This document shows, in pieces, positions 52,929 through 62,120 of a DNA stretch of 64,000 nucleotides (positions are counted from its first letter, which is position 1; every line of letters begins with the position of its first letter). Source of the DNA: Pseudomonas capeferrum (GTDB lineage Bacteria > Pseudomonadota > Gammaproteobacteria > Pseudomonadales > Pseudomonadaceae); assembly GCF_000731675.1 (NCBI RefSeq), contig NZ_JMIT01000001.1:1611526-1675525 (forward strand), in the 5' to 3' direction. Under the pieces are notes generated by a model. It made no database searches. It was given only the letters and a program-made list of their open reading frames with translations, and was not told the DNA's origin. Made by a program: the position numbers and the translations under genes.

Positions 52929-54179
52929 ATGTTCAAGCCTGAACCGGCTATCACCTGCCTGCGCCTGGCGCTGGTGGCAGCGCTGGCCTTGCCACTGCCC
53001 GCCCGCGCCGACTTCATCGGCGACAGCCAGGGCAGCCTGGAGCTGCGCAACTTCTACCAGAACCGCGATTATCGCCAGCACGGGGCCCAGGCTTCCCAGG
53101 TCGGCAACTGGTCGCAAGCCTTCATGCTGCGAATGCAATCGGGCTTCACCGAAGGGCCGGTCGGCGTTGGCCTGGACTACCTGGGCCTGCTGGGGGTCAA
53201 GCTCGACTCGGGGCGCGGCCGCAGCGGGGACGGCACGCTGCCCTTCGGTTCGCAGTCAGGCCGGCCGGTGGACGACTTCAGCCACATGGGTGTCACCGGC
53301 AAGCTGCGGGTGTCGAAGACCCGCCTTGATGTCGGCATCCTCACCCCGACGCTGCCCGTGGTCTTTCGCGATGACATGCGCCTGATGCCCCAGACGTTCG
53401 ATGGCGCGCTGCTGCAATCGCAGGACGTCGAGCGGCTGACCCTGACCGCCGGGCAGCTCTGGCGCTCGCGCACCCGTGAGTCGTCGGGCAGCGACCGCAT
53501 GTACCTGGCCGGGCGCAGCGCCGCGTTCGACAGCGGCGCCTTCGATGTGCTGGGCGCCAGTTATGACGTGGGCCACGGCTTGATCGCCAGTGCCTTTCGC
53601 GGCGAGCTGCATGACGTGTACCGGCAAGACTTCTACGGCCTGGTGCACACGCTGCCATTAGGGCCGGGGTTGTCGCTGCTCACCGACCTGCGTTACTTCG
53701 ACAGCACCAGCGCCGGCACTGCCAAGGCCGGCAGCGTCGACAACCGCAACTTCAACATGATGAGCACCCTCAGCGTGGGTGCGCACAAGGTCGGCGTGGG
53801 CTACCAGCGCATGTACGGCAACGATGCCTTCCCCACCCTGAACGGCTACACCCCGCCCTACACCGCCAACTTGGTCACGATCGGCACCTTCACCAGCGCT
53901 GGCGAAGTGTCGTGGCAAGCCCGCTATGACTACAACTTCGCCGCCCTCGGGCTACCCGGGCTGAGCTTCATGACCCGCTACGTGCGCGGCGACGACATCC
54001 GCACCCGCGCGGCCGACGGCCATGAGTGGGAACGCGACACAGACCTCGCCTACGTCATCCAGGCCGGCTACTTCCAAGGGCTGGGCGTGCGTTGGCGCAA
54101 CGCGGCCTATCGCTCCAGCTACGCCAGCGACATGGACGAGAACCGGCTGATCCTCAGCTACACCCTGAAACTCTGGTGA
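52929..54179 (+). CDS. OprD family porin
   Basis: A 416-residue outer-membrane porin with a signal peptide (cut after ARA near residue 27) and the OprD start ADFIGDSQGSLELRNFY. The C-terminal strand ends in LKLW. Segments such as GVTGKLRVSKTRLDVG and SFMTRYVRGDDIRT are typical. It follows the oxygenase gene by 46 nt and likely takes up the aromatic acid. Confidence 0.92.
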   Translation: MFKPEPAITCLRLALVAALALPLPARADFIGDSQGSLELRNFYQNRDYRQHGAQASQVGNWSQAFMLRMQSGFTEGPVGVGLDYLGLLGVKLDSGRGRSGDGTLPFGSQSGRPVDDFSHMGVTGKLRVSKTRLDVGILTPTLPVVFRDDMRLMPQTFDGALLQSQDVERLTLTAGQLWRSRTRESSGSDRMYLAGRSAAFDSGAFDVLGASYDVGHGLIASAFRGELHDVYRQDFYGLVHTLPLGPGLSLLTDLRYFDSTSAGTAKAGSVDNRNFNMMSTLSVGAHKVGVGYQRMYGNDAFPTLNGYTPPYTANLVTIGTFTSAGEVSWQARYDYNFAALGLPGLSFMTRYVRGDDIRTRAADGHEWERDTDLAYVIQAGYFQGLGVRWRNAAYRSSYASDMDENRLILSYTLKLW

Positions 54180-54210
54180 CCCCCTTACACCTGCCCTTCG
54201 AGGTAACCCC

Positions 54211-55512
54211 ATGAGCCAGACCTTCGAGTCTCTGCAACACGCGCAGAGCACTGCCAATACCCACCGCCAGATCAGTTGGCGGATCATGCCGCTGCTGCTG
54301 ATCAGCTACGTTTTCGCCCACCTGGACCGCATCAACATCGGCTTCGCCAAGCTGCAGATGAGCAACGACCTGCAGTTCTCCGACACCGTCTACGGCCTGG
54401 GTGCCGGGCTGTTCTTCGTCGCCTACGCGATGTTCGGCGTGCCGGCAAACCTGGTGCTCGACAAGCTCGGCCCACGGCGCTGGATCGCCCTGATGATGGT
54501 GACCTGGGGGCTGCTCTCCAGCGCCATGCTGCTGATTGAAAGCGCCCACGGCTTCTATGCCCTGCGTTTCGGCCTGGGGGTGGCCGAGGCCGGTTTCTTC
54601 CCGGGCATTCTGGTCTACCTCTACCGCTGGTTCCCGGCCGGGCGCCGGGCCTCGATCACCGCCCTGTTCACCCTGGCAGTCCCCATGGCCGGCGTGGTCG
54701 GCGGCCCGGTATCGGGCTGGATCCTCGAACACATGCAAGACACCGCCGGGCTGCGCGGGTGGCAGTGGATGTTTCTGATCGAAGGCCTGCCGGTCGTGGC
54801 CTTGGGCCTGGTGATACTGGCGCGGCTGGACGACCGCATCGAAGACGCACGCTGGCTCAGCGACGAACAGAAGCACGCCCTGCGCCAGACGCTGGCCCGT
54901 GAAGAAGCACGCAAACAGATCAGTTCCTGGCGCGGGATCTTTGCCAATGGCCAGGTCTGGCTGCTGGTGGCGATCTATTTCGCGGTCATGCTGGCGGTCA
55001 ACACCCTGGCGTTCTGGATGCCGACCCTGATCCACGGCGCGGGCGTTGCCCACGACAGCCAGATCGGCCTGCTCAGTGCACTGCCCTATCTGGCCGGGTG
55101 TTTCTTCATGATTGCCGTGGGGCGTTCTTCCGACCACCACAAAGAGCGGCGCTGGCACCTGTGCGTGCCGATTCTGATGTGCGCGGTGGGGTTGACCCTG
55201 ACCGGCCTGCAGCCGCAGTCACCGCTGTGGGTGATGACAGGCCTGGCCATTGCCGGCATGGGTGCCAGCAGTGCGTTGCCGATGTTCTGGCAATTGCCTC
55301 CGGCCTACCTGGCCGGGCCGATACTGGCGCCTGGGTTGGCCCTGATCAGCTCGCTGGGCAGCGTGGCGGCGTTTGTCGCGCCTTACCTGATCGGCTGGAT
55401 GCGCGACAACACTCAAAGCGCCAGCCTGGCGCTCTACTTGTTGTCGTTGGTGATCGCCTTGGGCGCCTTGCTGGTGCTGCGCACCTCGGCTGCGGTGGTC
55501 AACCCACGCTGA
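54211..55512 (+). CDS. MFS transporter, anion:cation symporter (ACS) family
   Basis: A 433-residue MFS carrier with the ACS signature in the first helices (SYVFAHLDRINIGFAKLQM) and DKLGPRRWIALMM. Family members import phthalate, glucarate, tartrate and other acids. It ends the LuxR-regulated operon (reductase, oxygenase, OprD, MFS), completing outer- and inner-membrane uptake for the same substrate. Confidence 0.9.
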   Translation: MSQTFESLQHAQSTANTHRQISWRIMPLLLISYVFAHLDRINIGFAKLQMSNDLQFSDTVYGLGAGLFFVAYAMFGVPANLVLDKLGPRRWIALMMVTWGLLSSAMLLIESAHGFYALRFGLGVAEAGFFPGILVYLYRWFPAGRRASITALFTLAVPMAGVVGGPVSGWILEHMQDTAGLRGWQWMFLIEGLPVVALGLVILARLDDRIEDARWLSDEQKHALRQTLAREEARKQISSWRGIFANGQVWLLVAIYFAVMLAVNTLAFWMPTLIHGAGVAHDSQIGLLSALPYLAGCFFMIAVGRSSDHHKERRWHLCVPILMCAVGLTLTGLQPQSPLWVMTGLAIAGMGASSALPMFWQLPPAYLAGPILAPGLALISSLGSVAAFVAPYLIGWMRDNTQSASLALYLLSLVIALGALLVLRTSAAVVNPR

Positions 55513-55526
55513 GGCAAGGTACGCAG

Positions 55527-55551
55527 GCAGGCGTGGCTGGGCCACGCCTGC
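55527..55551. terminator. hairpin between convergent MFS and RidA genes
   Basis: GCAGGCGTGG and CCACGCCTGC form a perfect 10-bp stem with a CTGGG loop, midway between two converging stop codons. It could end transcription in both directions, though no long T-run follows. Confidence 0.55.
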
Positions 55552-55568
55552 TTCAAGCAACGGTCTTG

Positions 55569-56066
55569 TCAGGGACGAACCGCCGTGACTTCGATCTCGA
55601 CGCGCCAGGCTGGGTGTGCCAAGCCTGCAATCTGGAACGCCGAGCGGGCAGGCAGTACTGGCTGCTTGGCCGCTGGCCCGAAGAACTGGGTGTAGCCGGC
55701 CATGAAGCCGTCGAAGTCCATCTTGCCGCCGTTCTCCGGCCCGCCTACCAGGAATACCTGCATCTTCACCACATCCTTGAGGCCCAGACCGAGGTCTTTG
55801 AGCTGCTTCTGGATGTTTTCAAGCACATTGATGGTCTGGGCTTTGGTATCACCGAAGGATTCCAGCGAATCCTTGGCGGCGTCGGGGTGGATGACCGACG
55901 GAACGGAGCCGCTCAGGTAAACGACTGTCTTGCCAGCAGGCACTTCCACAGCGGCCGAAATGGGGAAACTACCTGCGCTATGGCGCACAACATCCTGTGC
56001 ATGAACGCTCCCGGCACCGGCGATCGTCAGGGCCAATGCAGCAACGGTCTTGAAAGCGACCTTCAT
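55569..56066 (-). CDS. exported RidA family protein
   Basis: A 165-residue RidA/YjgF-type protein with a Sec signal peptide (MKVAFKTVAALALTIAGAGS, cut after VHA at 23), which most RidA proteins lack. Core segments VVYLSGSVPSV, QTINVLENIQKQLKDLG and the arginine region LPARSAFQIAGLA are present, as is VEIEVTAV at the end. RidA hydrolyses reactive enamines/imines made by amino-acid-oxidising enzymes. The next gene upstream codes for such an oxidase, also exported, so the two may work together in the periplasm. Confidence 0.88.
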   Translation of the reverse strand: MKVAFKTVAALALTIAGAGSVHAQDVVRHSAGSFPISAAVEVPAGKTVVYLSGSVPSVIHPDAAKDSLESFGDTKAQTINVLENIQKQLKDLGLGLKDVVKMQVFLVGGPENGGKMDFDGFMAGYTQFFGPAAKQPVLPARSAFQIAGLAHPAWRVEIEVTAVRP

Positions 56067-56147
56067 GTGTTTCTCCTAAATGATTACCAAGGGTGATGCG
56101 CACGCATCGATGACGCGTGCACGGGTCATTCCATTGTCGTAGCAGGT

Positions 56148-57563
56148 TTAGAATCGGTACAAGCTAAACGGCTCTGGATCAAGCACTGGCGCCTTGCCCA
56201 GCAGCAGGTCAACCGTCAACTCGGAGGACACCGGGCTCTCCGTCATACCCCAGCCGGTCGCGGTGTTGATGACCAGGCCTGGGTACTCTTTGACCGTCGA
56301 AATGATGGGGTTCTCATCCGGGGCGATGGCCATGGCGCCGCTCCACTGATCGATCAGCTTCGAGTCGTTGAAGGCAGGGAATTCGACCTTGAGTTTGGCC
56401 AGGGATGCATCGAGCTCTGGAATATCAGGGGCCGCGGTCATCAGCCTGTTCTTCTCGAACGGCGACACCTCATCCAGCCTCCAGCTGGTTGGCTGAGTGA
56501 ACGAGTCGATCAGCTGCTTGTTCAGCGAGATGTGTACCGGGAAGTCGGGGATGGCCAGCAGTGGCAGGTACTTGTAACCATACATGAACGACTCTTTGAC
56601 CACCGGCGCAACGACAACGCGCGGCGAGGTGGCGTAGGTGCCGTCAGCCTGCTCGCGGAAGTAGATATTCCCCGGCAATGCAACGTTGCCACCCGGTGCG
56701 CGGGGCGCAGCGCTGATGATTTGCTGGGATTGGTAGGCAGGCAAGGTCGGCACGTCGACGCCCAGGTTCTGCATGAACAACCGGGACCAGGCACCGCCCG
56801 CGACGATCACGCGAGACGCGCGAATGGCGCCCTTCTCGGTCACCACATCAGAGATGGCACCTGCCTGGGTTTCCAGGCCCCTTGCCGCGCAGTGGGTGTA
56901 GATACGCACACCCATTTTCTTGGCGTACTCGGCCATGACGTACGACGCGCGCTCGGCGTCCAGGCTACCGGAGTCTTCCTCGAAGCCTGCGACCTTCCAG
57001 CTGGAGGCTGAACCGCGCAGCCGTTGATCGAGCTCATTGCCTTGGATGATGCGCGTCTTGAAGGGGATGTCCGAGCCGACTTCGCGGGTTTTCAGATCGA
57101 TCCACTTTCTGACGCCTTCCAGGTCTTCTTCATCGAAAGGCACTTCGACCCGGCCTTGTGTGCGATAGCTGGTATCCGCACCTACTTTGGCGTTCATTTC
57201 ACGCCAGCGTTGCTTGGCCAGGTGGTGCAACTGGAACGTCGCATCAGGCATCTTGTAGGTCATGACCTGACCATAGAACCGGCACGACTGCTCGCCGGCA
57301 ATCTCACCTTTTTCGACGACAACGACGGAGAGGCCACGCTCGACGAGGTTGATCGCGGTCATGAGCCCCAGAATGCCAGCGCCAACGACGACCACGTCCG
57401 CTTGCTTGGGCAGCGTGCCCTCGGTGCCCTGTACAAAACCGAAGCGCGGTTTGCCGGGGATCAACCGACCTTCGCGCGTCAGCATAGGCGTCAGAATACC
57501 CGCACCCGCCGCAGCGGCCACGACGCCGCCGCCAATCAAAAATTTACGCCTTGTCATTCCCAT
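56148..57563 (-). CDS. Tat-exported FAD-dependent oxidoreductase (DAO type)
   Basis: A 471-residue flavoprotein. The Tat signal TRRKFLIGGG is at residues 4-13, followed by AAAAGAGIL. The dinucleotide fold VVVVGAGILGLMTAI and the C-terminal IVINTATGWGMTESP fit the DAO (D-amino-acid/amine oxidase) family. The start at 57563 has AAGGAAAG before it; an ATG at 57584 adds seven residues. It would oxidise an amino acid or amine in the periplasm, passing electrons to the respiratory chain or to oxygen, and the imine product would suit the RidA protein 81 nt downstream. Confidence 0.88.
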   Translation of the reverse strand: MGMTRRKFLIGGGVVAAAAGAGILTPMLTREGRLIPGKPRFGFVQGTEGTLPKQADVVVVGAGILGLMTAINLVERGLSVVVVEKGEIAGEQSCRFYGQVMTYKMPDATFQLHHLAKQRWREMNAKVGADTSYRTQGRVEVPFDEEDLEGVRKWIDLKTREVGSDIPFKTRIIQGNELDQRLRGSASSWKVAGFEEDSGSLDAERASYVMAEYAKKMGVRIYTHCAARGLETQAGAISDVVTEKGAIRASRVIVAGGAWSRLFMQNLGVDVPTLPAYQSQQIISAAPRAPGGNVALPGNIYFREQADGTYATSPRVVVAPVVKESFMYGYKYLPLLAIPDFPVHISLNKQLIDSFTQPTSWRLDEVSPFEKNRLMTAAPDIPELDASLAKLKVEFPAFNDSKLIDQWSGAMAIAPDENPIISTVKEYPGLVINTATGWGMTESPVSSELTVDLLLGKAPVLDPEPFSLYRF

Positions 57564-57786
57564 GACACTTTCCTTTCCAAGCATTCGGTGTGGGTTGCAT
57601 CAGCCCAGACAATGGGCCATAGGCTGGCCGACAGCCCCCGTGGCCAACTTTGTGGCCATCGCGTCAGGCTGACGGTTCAAATTGAGGGCGGGCATTCTGG
57701 TGATGCTGTTCAGACTGTGGAATCGCTGAGGACAAATAATTAGTTCAGGGATTTCGTAACTATCATGGAGGGGACATATAAAGTTG

Positions 57787-57805
57787 ATATGGCGACACGC
57801 CATAT
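57787..57805. promoter_or_regulatory. ATATGGCG-N3-CGCCATAT palindrome
   Basis: A perfect 8-3-8 inverted repeat in an AT-rich stretch, about 225 nt upstream of the FAD oxidoreductase. It looks like an operator, but no regulator can be assigned. Confidence 0.4.
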
Positions 57806-57865
57806 TAGTTATAGGGGATTAGTTCGGGTGAAGTAACTGGATGGTTAATTGTTATTTGGGTAAGG

Positions 57866-57996
57866 GCTGCCAGGTGCCTGTCGTGGGATTAGTGGTGGGG
57901 CGTACATCGAGCGCCGCCCGCGCGGCGCTCGATCTCATAGGCGCTGTAAAAACCAAAGACAAGCACCTAGCCGCCCTCACCCGATCTCCCGACGTA
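57866..57996. repeat. nested palindromic element, copy 4, without inner part
   Basis: Only the outer part is present: AGGTGCCTGTCG (57872) and its complement near GCACCT (57963), around ATCGAGCGCCGCCCGCGCGG, which closes directly as a small hairpin. The 57-nt arms beyond this hairpin and the core seen in copies 1-3 are missing. The orientation is opposite to copy 3. The rest of the 554-bp gap (57564-58117) holds the palindrome at 57787 and otherwise nothing recognised. Confidence 0.75.
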
Positions 57997-58117
57997 CATT
58001 CATTCCCTCAGAATGCCGGTACACTAACGCCCCTATCAAACCCTACAGAACAATCGCCACAACGCATCTTCGGACTGTTCGGTATTGCCCCTGCACTGTC
58101 ACCCAAGGAAGAACGGG

Positions 58118-58528
58118 ATGCTGCAAAACCAGATTCAACACCACCACCCCATTAAAGTATCCCTCATCGCGTTACTAGGGGTTTTCTCACTCACGCAAAC
58201 ACCGCACGCCGTCGCCGACATGACCAATGGCAAAAACCTCTACGTACAACGATGTGCCGTGTGCCACGGTGCCGATATCAAGGGAACAGGGCCGCTGGCC
58301 AATAAAAGCAACCCGCCAACCCCCGACCTTACAAGCGCTGCCTTCAAAAAGCGGCTGAGCAATTATCCAGGCGTTATCGTCGCGTCGGTGATACTTCGCC
58401 CCAATGGCAACTTGATCCCAAAGACGCTCCAGCAGAACGGTGTAAAAATACCGCCGCACGCCTGGAGCGTTAACGATTTTCGCGACCTGAACCAATACAT
58501 GACCGGTGTGATTTCAAGAACCCCCTGA
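58118..58528 (+). CDS. small exported c-type cytochrome
   Basis: A 136-residue protein with an N-terminal signal segment (VSLIALLGVFSL, cut near AVA 34) and one heme site CAVCH at 46-50 (Cys46, Cys49, His50). Where class I cytochromes have the axial Met (usually MPP), this one has IPPHAW (Ile111), so the sixth ligand may be His114 or Met128, or absent. The ATG at 58118 follows AAGGA. Its end overlaps the MerR gene on the other strand by 15 nt. It may accept electrons from the exported FAD enzyme, which is inference from position. Confidence 0.8.
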   Translation: MLQNQIQHHHPIKVSLIALLGVFSLTQTPHAVADMTNGKNLYVQRCAVCHGADIKGTGPLANKSNPPTPDLTSAAFKKRLSNYPGVIVASVILRPNGNLIPKTLQQNGVKIPPHAWSVNDFRDLNQYMTGVISRTP

Positions 58529-58912
58529 TCCTGAAATGACTGGCAGGCGCTCAGCGCCGCACTGATAGCTGGCACTCTCAAGGCTGGCTTCAAACGCTTC
58601 AAGCCCCGCGTACACCTGCTGCAACCCACTGATCTGCGCCATCACTTCAAGCTTCTTGTCGGCAATGGCCTTGCCCACCAGCGCCCACGGCAATGCTTGC
58701 CCACGGTGCCCCTGGAGGATCGCCTGCATTTCCTTGAGTTTGAAGCCCAACTGCTGCGCGCATTTGATGAGCGTCAGCAGCTCAACGCTTTGCTGGTTGT
58801 AAACGCGGTACTTTCCCTGACGCTCGGGCGGCGGCAGCAGGCCAATCGCTTCATAGTGGCGGATGGTCTTGACCGTGGTGCCCGACAGCTGGGCGGCTTT
58901 GCCGATGTACAT
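58514..58912 (-). CDS. MerR family regulator
   Basis: A 132-residue MerR protein with the N-terminal motif MYIGKAAQLSGTTVKTIRHY and YEAIGLLPPPER, and a coiled-coil dimer helix (LKEMQAILQGH onward). It lacks the paired cysteines of metal-sensing members (one Cys each near 51 and 118), so a redox or organic signal is more likely. It lies directly downstream of, and may be co-transcribed with, the quinone reductase gene (72-nt gap), which is a frequent MerR target. Confidence 0.88.
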   Translation of the reverse strand: MYIGKAAQLSGTTVKTIRHYEAIGLLPPPERQGKYRVYNQQSVELLTLIKCAQQLGFKLKEMQAILQGHRGQALPWALVGKAIADKKLEVMAQISGLQQVYAGLEAFEASLESASYQCGAERLPVISGSGGS

Positions 58913-58984
58913 GAACGTCCTTTTTCGTTCGGGTGCGCCGCATCTTCACATAGCGCTGCCGGATCGGGAACCACCCGGGCCTGG

Positions 58985-59563
58985 TCAGCGGCTGGCGATA
59001 CTGTTGGCCTTCGCAAGCCAGGCTTCGCGTTGCCGCGGGCTGGAGCCGAGCAGCGGCCCGAACGTCAGGGTCTTCAAGGGTTTTATGCCGCAGAACTGCA
59101 ACGTCGTCTTGCGTACCTGATGAAGGCCAGGCATGCGGTAAACCCATCTGTAATACCACGGGGGAGTGTCCATCGTTACCAGCAGATGCGCCGTTCGCCC
59201 TTTCAGGCGTTGCTCGGGGAAGGCCTTGCCTGCGCGGTACTGGAAAGCAAAACCGGGCAGGAACACCCGGTCGAAAAAACCTTTCATCAAAGCGGGAATG
59301 CCGCCCCACCAAATCGGGTAGATGAAGGCCAGGTGCTCAGCCCAGGTGATGTCTGCCTGGGCCTTGAGCAGGTCGGGCTCCAGTGGCTGAACCTGCCTGT
59401 AGCCTTCGCGCAGCACCGGGTCGAAGTTCAAGGCACCAAGGCGTAACACCCGTACATCATGCCCGGCACTGCTGGCTGCCTCGACGTAACGCGCGGCCAA
59501 AGCACCGCAGAAACTATCGCCAGAAGGGTGGCCCAGCACCACCAGTACGCGCTTACTCATCAT
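58985..59563 (-). CDS. NAD(P)H dehydrogenase (quinone), flavodoxin-like fold
   Basis: A 192-residue member of the NQO1/MdaB/Kef-ancillary family with VLVVLGHPSGDSFCGAL at the start and IYPIWWGGIPALMKGFFDRV, the typical flavin/dimer motif. It gives two-electron reduction of quinones. The ATG at 59563 (AGGA upstream) is preferred over a GTG two codons earlier. It lies 72 nt after the aldehyde dehydrogenase gene on the same strand. Confidence 0.88.
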   Translation of the reverse strand: MMSKRVLVVLGHPSGDSFCGALAARYVEAASSAGHDVRVLRLGALNFDPVLREGYRQVQPLEPDLLKAQADITWAEHLAFIYPIWWGGIPALMKGFFDRVFLPGFAFQYRAGKAFPEQRLKGRTAHLLVTMDTPPWYYRWVYRMPGLHQVRKTTLQFCGIKPLKTLTFGPLLGSSPRQREAWLAKANSIASR

Positions 59564-59635
59564 GACCACATCCTGAACGTGAAGCCTTCAGGGTAAAGGC
59601 TGCCCGTAACAGGAGAGTCAAGGCCAGCCAGGCCG

Positions 59636-61060
59636 TTACTGCGAATCCAGATGGTTGATGCACACCACCTTGGGCTGGGTCATGTCTTCATAGGCAAAGC
59701 GCACCCCCTCGCGGCCGAGGCTGCCGTACTTGAAGCCGCCAAACGGCATGGCGTCGAAGCGGTAATCGGACGAGTCGTTGATCATCACGCCCCCCGCCTC
59801 GATCCGCCGCGCCAGCTTCAGCGCCGTCGACAGGTCCCGGGTAAACACTCCCGCATGCAGGCTGTATTCCGGCGCATTGGCCAGGGCAACGGCCTCATCC
59901 AAGGTGTCGAACGGCTCAAGGATCGCCACCGGCGCGAACACTTCCTGTAGCCAGATACGGCTGCTGTGGCTGACCTGCTCCAGCACAGTGGGCGCATACA
60001 GGGCGCCTTGCCGGCGATGGCCACAAAGCAGCGTTGCACCCTGCCCCAGCGCCTCGTCCACCCACTGCTCGGTGCGACGGGCCGCCTGTTCGGTGACCAT
60101 GGGGCCGACATCCGTTTCCAGGTTCGCCGGGTCACCCAACTGCAACGCCTTGGACTGCGCCACGAACTGTTCGCGGAATGCCGCGTACACCGCGCGCTGC
60201 ACGAGGATCCGTTGCGTGCCGATGCAGTTCTGCCCCGCCGCCCAGAAGGCACCCGAGACACATGACTCTACCGTCTGCTCCAAGTCGCAGTCCGCCAGCA
60301 CCAGCACAGGCGCATTGCCGCCCAGGTCCATGGCAAGTTTTTTCAACCCTGCGCTGCGGGCGATCGACTCGCCGGTCGCAAAGCCGCCGGTGAAGGAAAC
60401 CATGCGCACCTCGCGCAGTTCGACCAGCGCCTTGCCCAGTTCGACACCGCCGGTGGCGGTAGTCACCACGTTTTCGCCGAGCCCGGCCTGTACCAGGCAA
60501 TCGACCAGTTTCAACGCCGACAGCGGCGCCAGTTCGGACGGCTTGAGGATCACCGCATTGCCACCGGCAATCGCGGGGCCCAACTTGTGCGCCACCAGGT
60601 TCAGCGGGTCGTTGTAGGGTGTGATCGCCACAATCAGCCCCAGCGGTTCGCGGCTGAACCAGCCCTGGCGGGCCTCGGAGCCTTCATAGGCTTCGAACGG
60701 CACCACTTCGCCGGCATTACGCCGCGCCTCCTCGGCGGACAGCTTCAGCGTGTTCACACAGCGCTTTACCTCCTTCTGGGCCTGACGCAGGGTTTTACCG
60801 GCTTCGGCCACGATCAGCTCGGCGAACGCGGCAGCATCGGCTTCCACCAACCGCGCCGCCTCTTCCAGAATGCGCGCGCGACGGTGCCGGGGCATTGCTG
60901 CACTTTCAAGGCACCCCGCCCGTGCACGCGCCAGCAAGGCGGGCACTGCACTGGCGTCCAGGCAGGGCACACGTCCCACCAGGCGGCCGTCAAAGGGGCT
61001 GAACACGTCTATGTGGCTTGGCGCTACAGCGTGAACACTGGCCATGCGAGATACGCTCAT
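59636..61060 (-). CDS. aldehyde dehydrogenase family protein
   Basis: A 474-residue NAD(P)-dependent aldehyde dehydrogenase. The catalytic cysteine is in GQNCIGTQR, and [11 protein letters not shown] marks the cofactor site. The general-base motif reads MDLGGNAP, with Asp where most members have Glu. The start ATG at 61060 follows GGAG and lies 10 nt after the homoserine dehydrogenase stop, so the two are co-translated. In this setting aspartate semialdehyde, formed from homoserine, is a likely substrate. Relatives act on phosphonoacetaldehyde and other small aldehydes. Confidence 0.88.
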   Translation of the reverse strand: MSVSRMASVHAVAPSHIDVFSPFDGRLVGRVPCLDASAVPALLARARAGCLESAAMPRHRRARILEEAARLVEADAAAFAELIVAEAGKTLRQAQKEVKRCVNTLKLSAEEARRNAGEVVPFEAYEGSEARQGWFSREPLGLIVAITPYNDPLNLVAHKLGPAIAGGNAVILKPSELAPLSALKLVDCLVQAGLGENVVTTATGGVELGKALVELREVRMVSFTGGFATGESIARSAGLKKLAMDLGGNAPVLVLADCDLEQTVESCVSGAFWAAGQNCIGTQRILVQRAVYAAFREQFVAQSKALQLGDPANLETDVGPMVTEQAARRTEQWVDEALGQGATLLCGHRRQGALYAPTVLEQVSHSSRIWLQEVFAPVAILEPFDTLDEAVALANAPEYSLHAGVFTRDLSTALKLARRIEAGGVMINDSSDYRFDAMPFGGFKYGSLGREGVRFAYEDMTQPKVVCINHLDSQ

Positions 61061-61070
61061 AAAGGCTCCG

Positions 61071-62111
61071 TTACTGACGGTGGGTGGTGTGCAGGGCAAT
61101 GATGTCGGAGAGCAAGGCGTAGGCCGTCTCGATGCGCCCTGCGCCCGGCCCGGACACCGTGACAGCACCCAGCAGCCCGGTGTCGAACGACACCGCATTA
61201 ATTGCGCCGCTGATGCCGGCAAGCGGATGCTCAAGTGGCAGCAAGCGGGCTTCGACACTCGCAGACACCGCACCGTCAGCCGCCTTGCTGGCAGCACCGA
61301 TCAGCTTCCAGCACTGGCCTGTGGCCTGCGCCTTGACGATGTCCGACGCGCTGATGCCGCTGATGCCCGAGCACGTCACATCGCTGACGTTCAAGCGTGC
61401 ATCCAGCAACTCATTGGCCAGGATCACCACCTTCAGGCGCACGTCATAGCCTTCGACGTCGGCCGTCGGGTCGGCTTCGGCATACCCCAGCTGCTGCGCC
61501 TGGGCCACGGCATCGGCGAACGACAAGCCGTCTTTCATGCGGGTCAGGACATAGTTGGAGGTGCCGTTGAGAATGCCCTCGAAGCCTTGTATCTGCGCAC
61601 CCGCCAGGGCCTGCTTGGCCAGGCGAATCACCGGCGTGCCGCTCATCACTGCGCCTTCGTATTCGAACGCAACGTTGTGCCGCTGGGCCAGCGCCTTGAG
61701 TTCGGCACCGTGCAAGGCGATCGGCCCTTTGTTGGTGGTCACCACATGGATGCCGCTCTCCAGCGCCCAGCGGCAGAAGGTGGCGGCCGGCTCACCATCG
61801 ACCGGGTTGGTGAAGGTGGCCTCGGCGATGATGTCGGCGCCGGACTGCTTGATGACGGTTTCGTTGAACGCCTCGGCGGTGCCGCCTGGCAGCTGTGCAA
61901 ACGCGCCCTTTTCGGCTGGCAAGGCCGCCAGTGCGGCAGCGTCCAGGCCATTGCGGTCGACCAGCGAGCCGAGGAACAGGTCGGTGACGCCGACGATTTT
62001 CAGGCTGAAGCCGAGGGTGGCCTGCCAGCTGTCGTTGCTCGTTGCAATCAGTTGGGCCAGGCCTCTGTTGACACCGCCAAAACCTACCAGGGCAATTTTG
62101 TATTCAGTCAC
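61071..62111 (-). CDS. homoserine dehydrogenase, short form without ACT domain
   Basis: A 346-residue homoserine dehydrogenase: NAD(P) motif [23 protein letters not shown], and the catalytic segment [13 protein letters not shown] with [12 protein letters not shown]. The usual Pseudomonas biosynthetic Hom is over 430 residues and ends in an ACT domain for threonine feedback; this one stops before it. The start is GTG at 62111, preceded by AAAGGA. With the aldehyde dehydrogenase downstream and Lrp upstream, a catabolic direction (homoserine to aspartate semialdehyde) is plausible. Confidence 0.9.
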   Translation of the reverse strand: MTEYKIALVGFGGVNRGLAQLIATSNDSWQATLGFSLKIVGVTDLFLGSLVDRNGLDAAALAALPAEKGAFAQLPGGTAEAFNETVIKQSGADIIAEATFTNPVDGEPAATFCRWALESGIHVVTTNKGPIALHGAELKALAQRHNVAFEYEGAVMSGTPVIRLAKQALAGAQIQGFEGILNGTSNYVLTRMKDGLSFADAVAQAQQLGYAEADPTADVEGYDVRLKVVILANELLDARLNVSDVTCSGISGISASDIVKAQATGQCWKLIGAASKAADGAVSASVEARLLPLEHPLAGISGAINAVSFDTGLLGAVTVSGPGAGRIETAYALLSDIIALHTTHRQ

Positions 62112-62120
62112 GAAGGCGTT

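Noticed and set aside
5535-57996. CRISPR array or insertion sequence
   Set aside because: The repeats are few, widely spaced and palindromic, with no spacers, no transposase gene and no clear target-site duplication.
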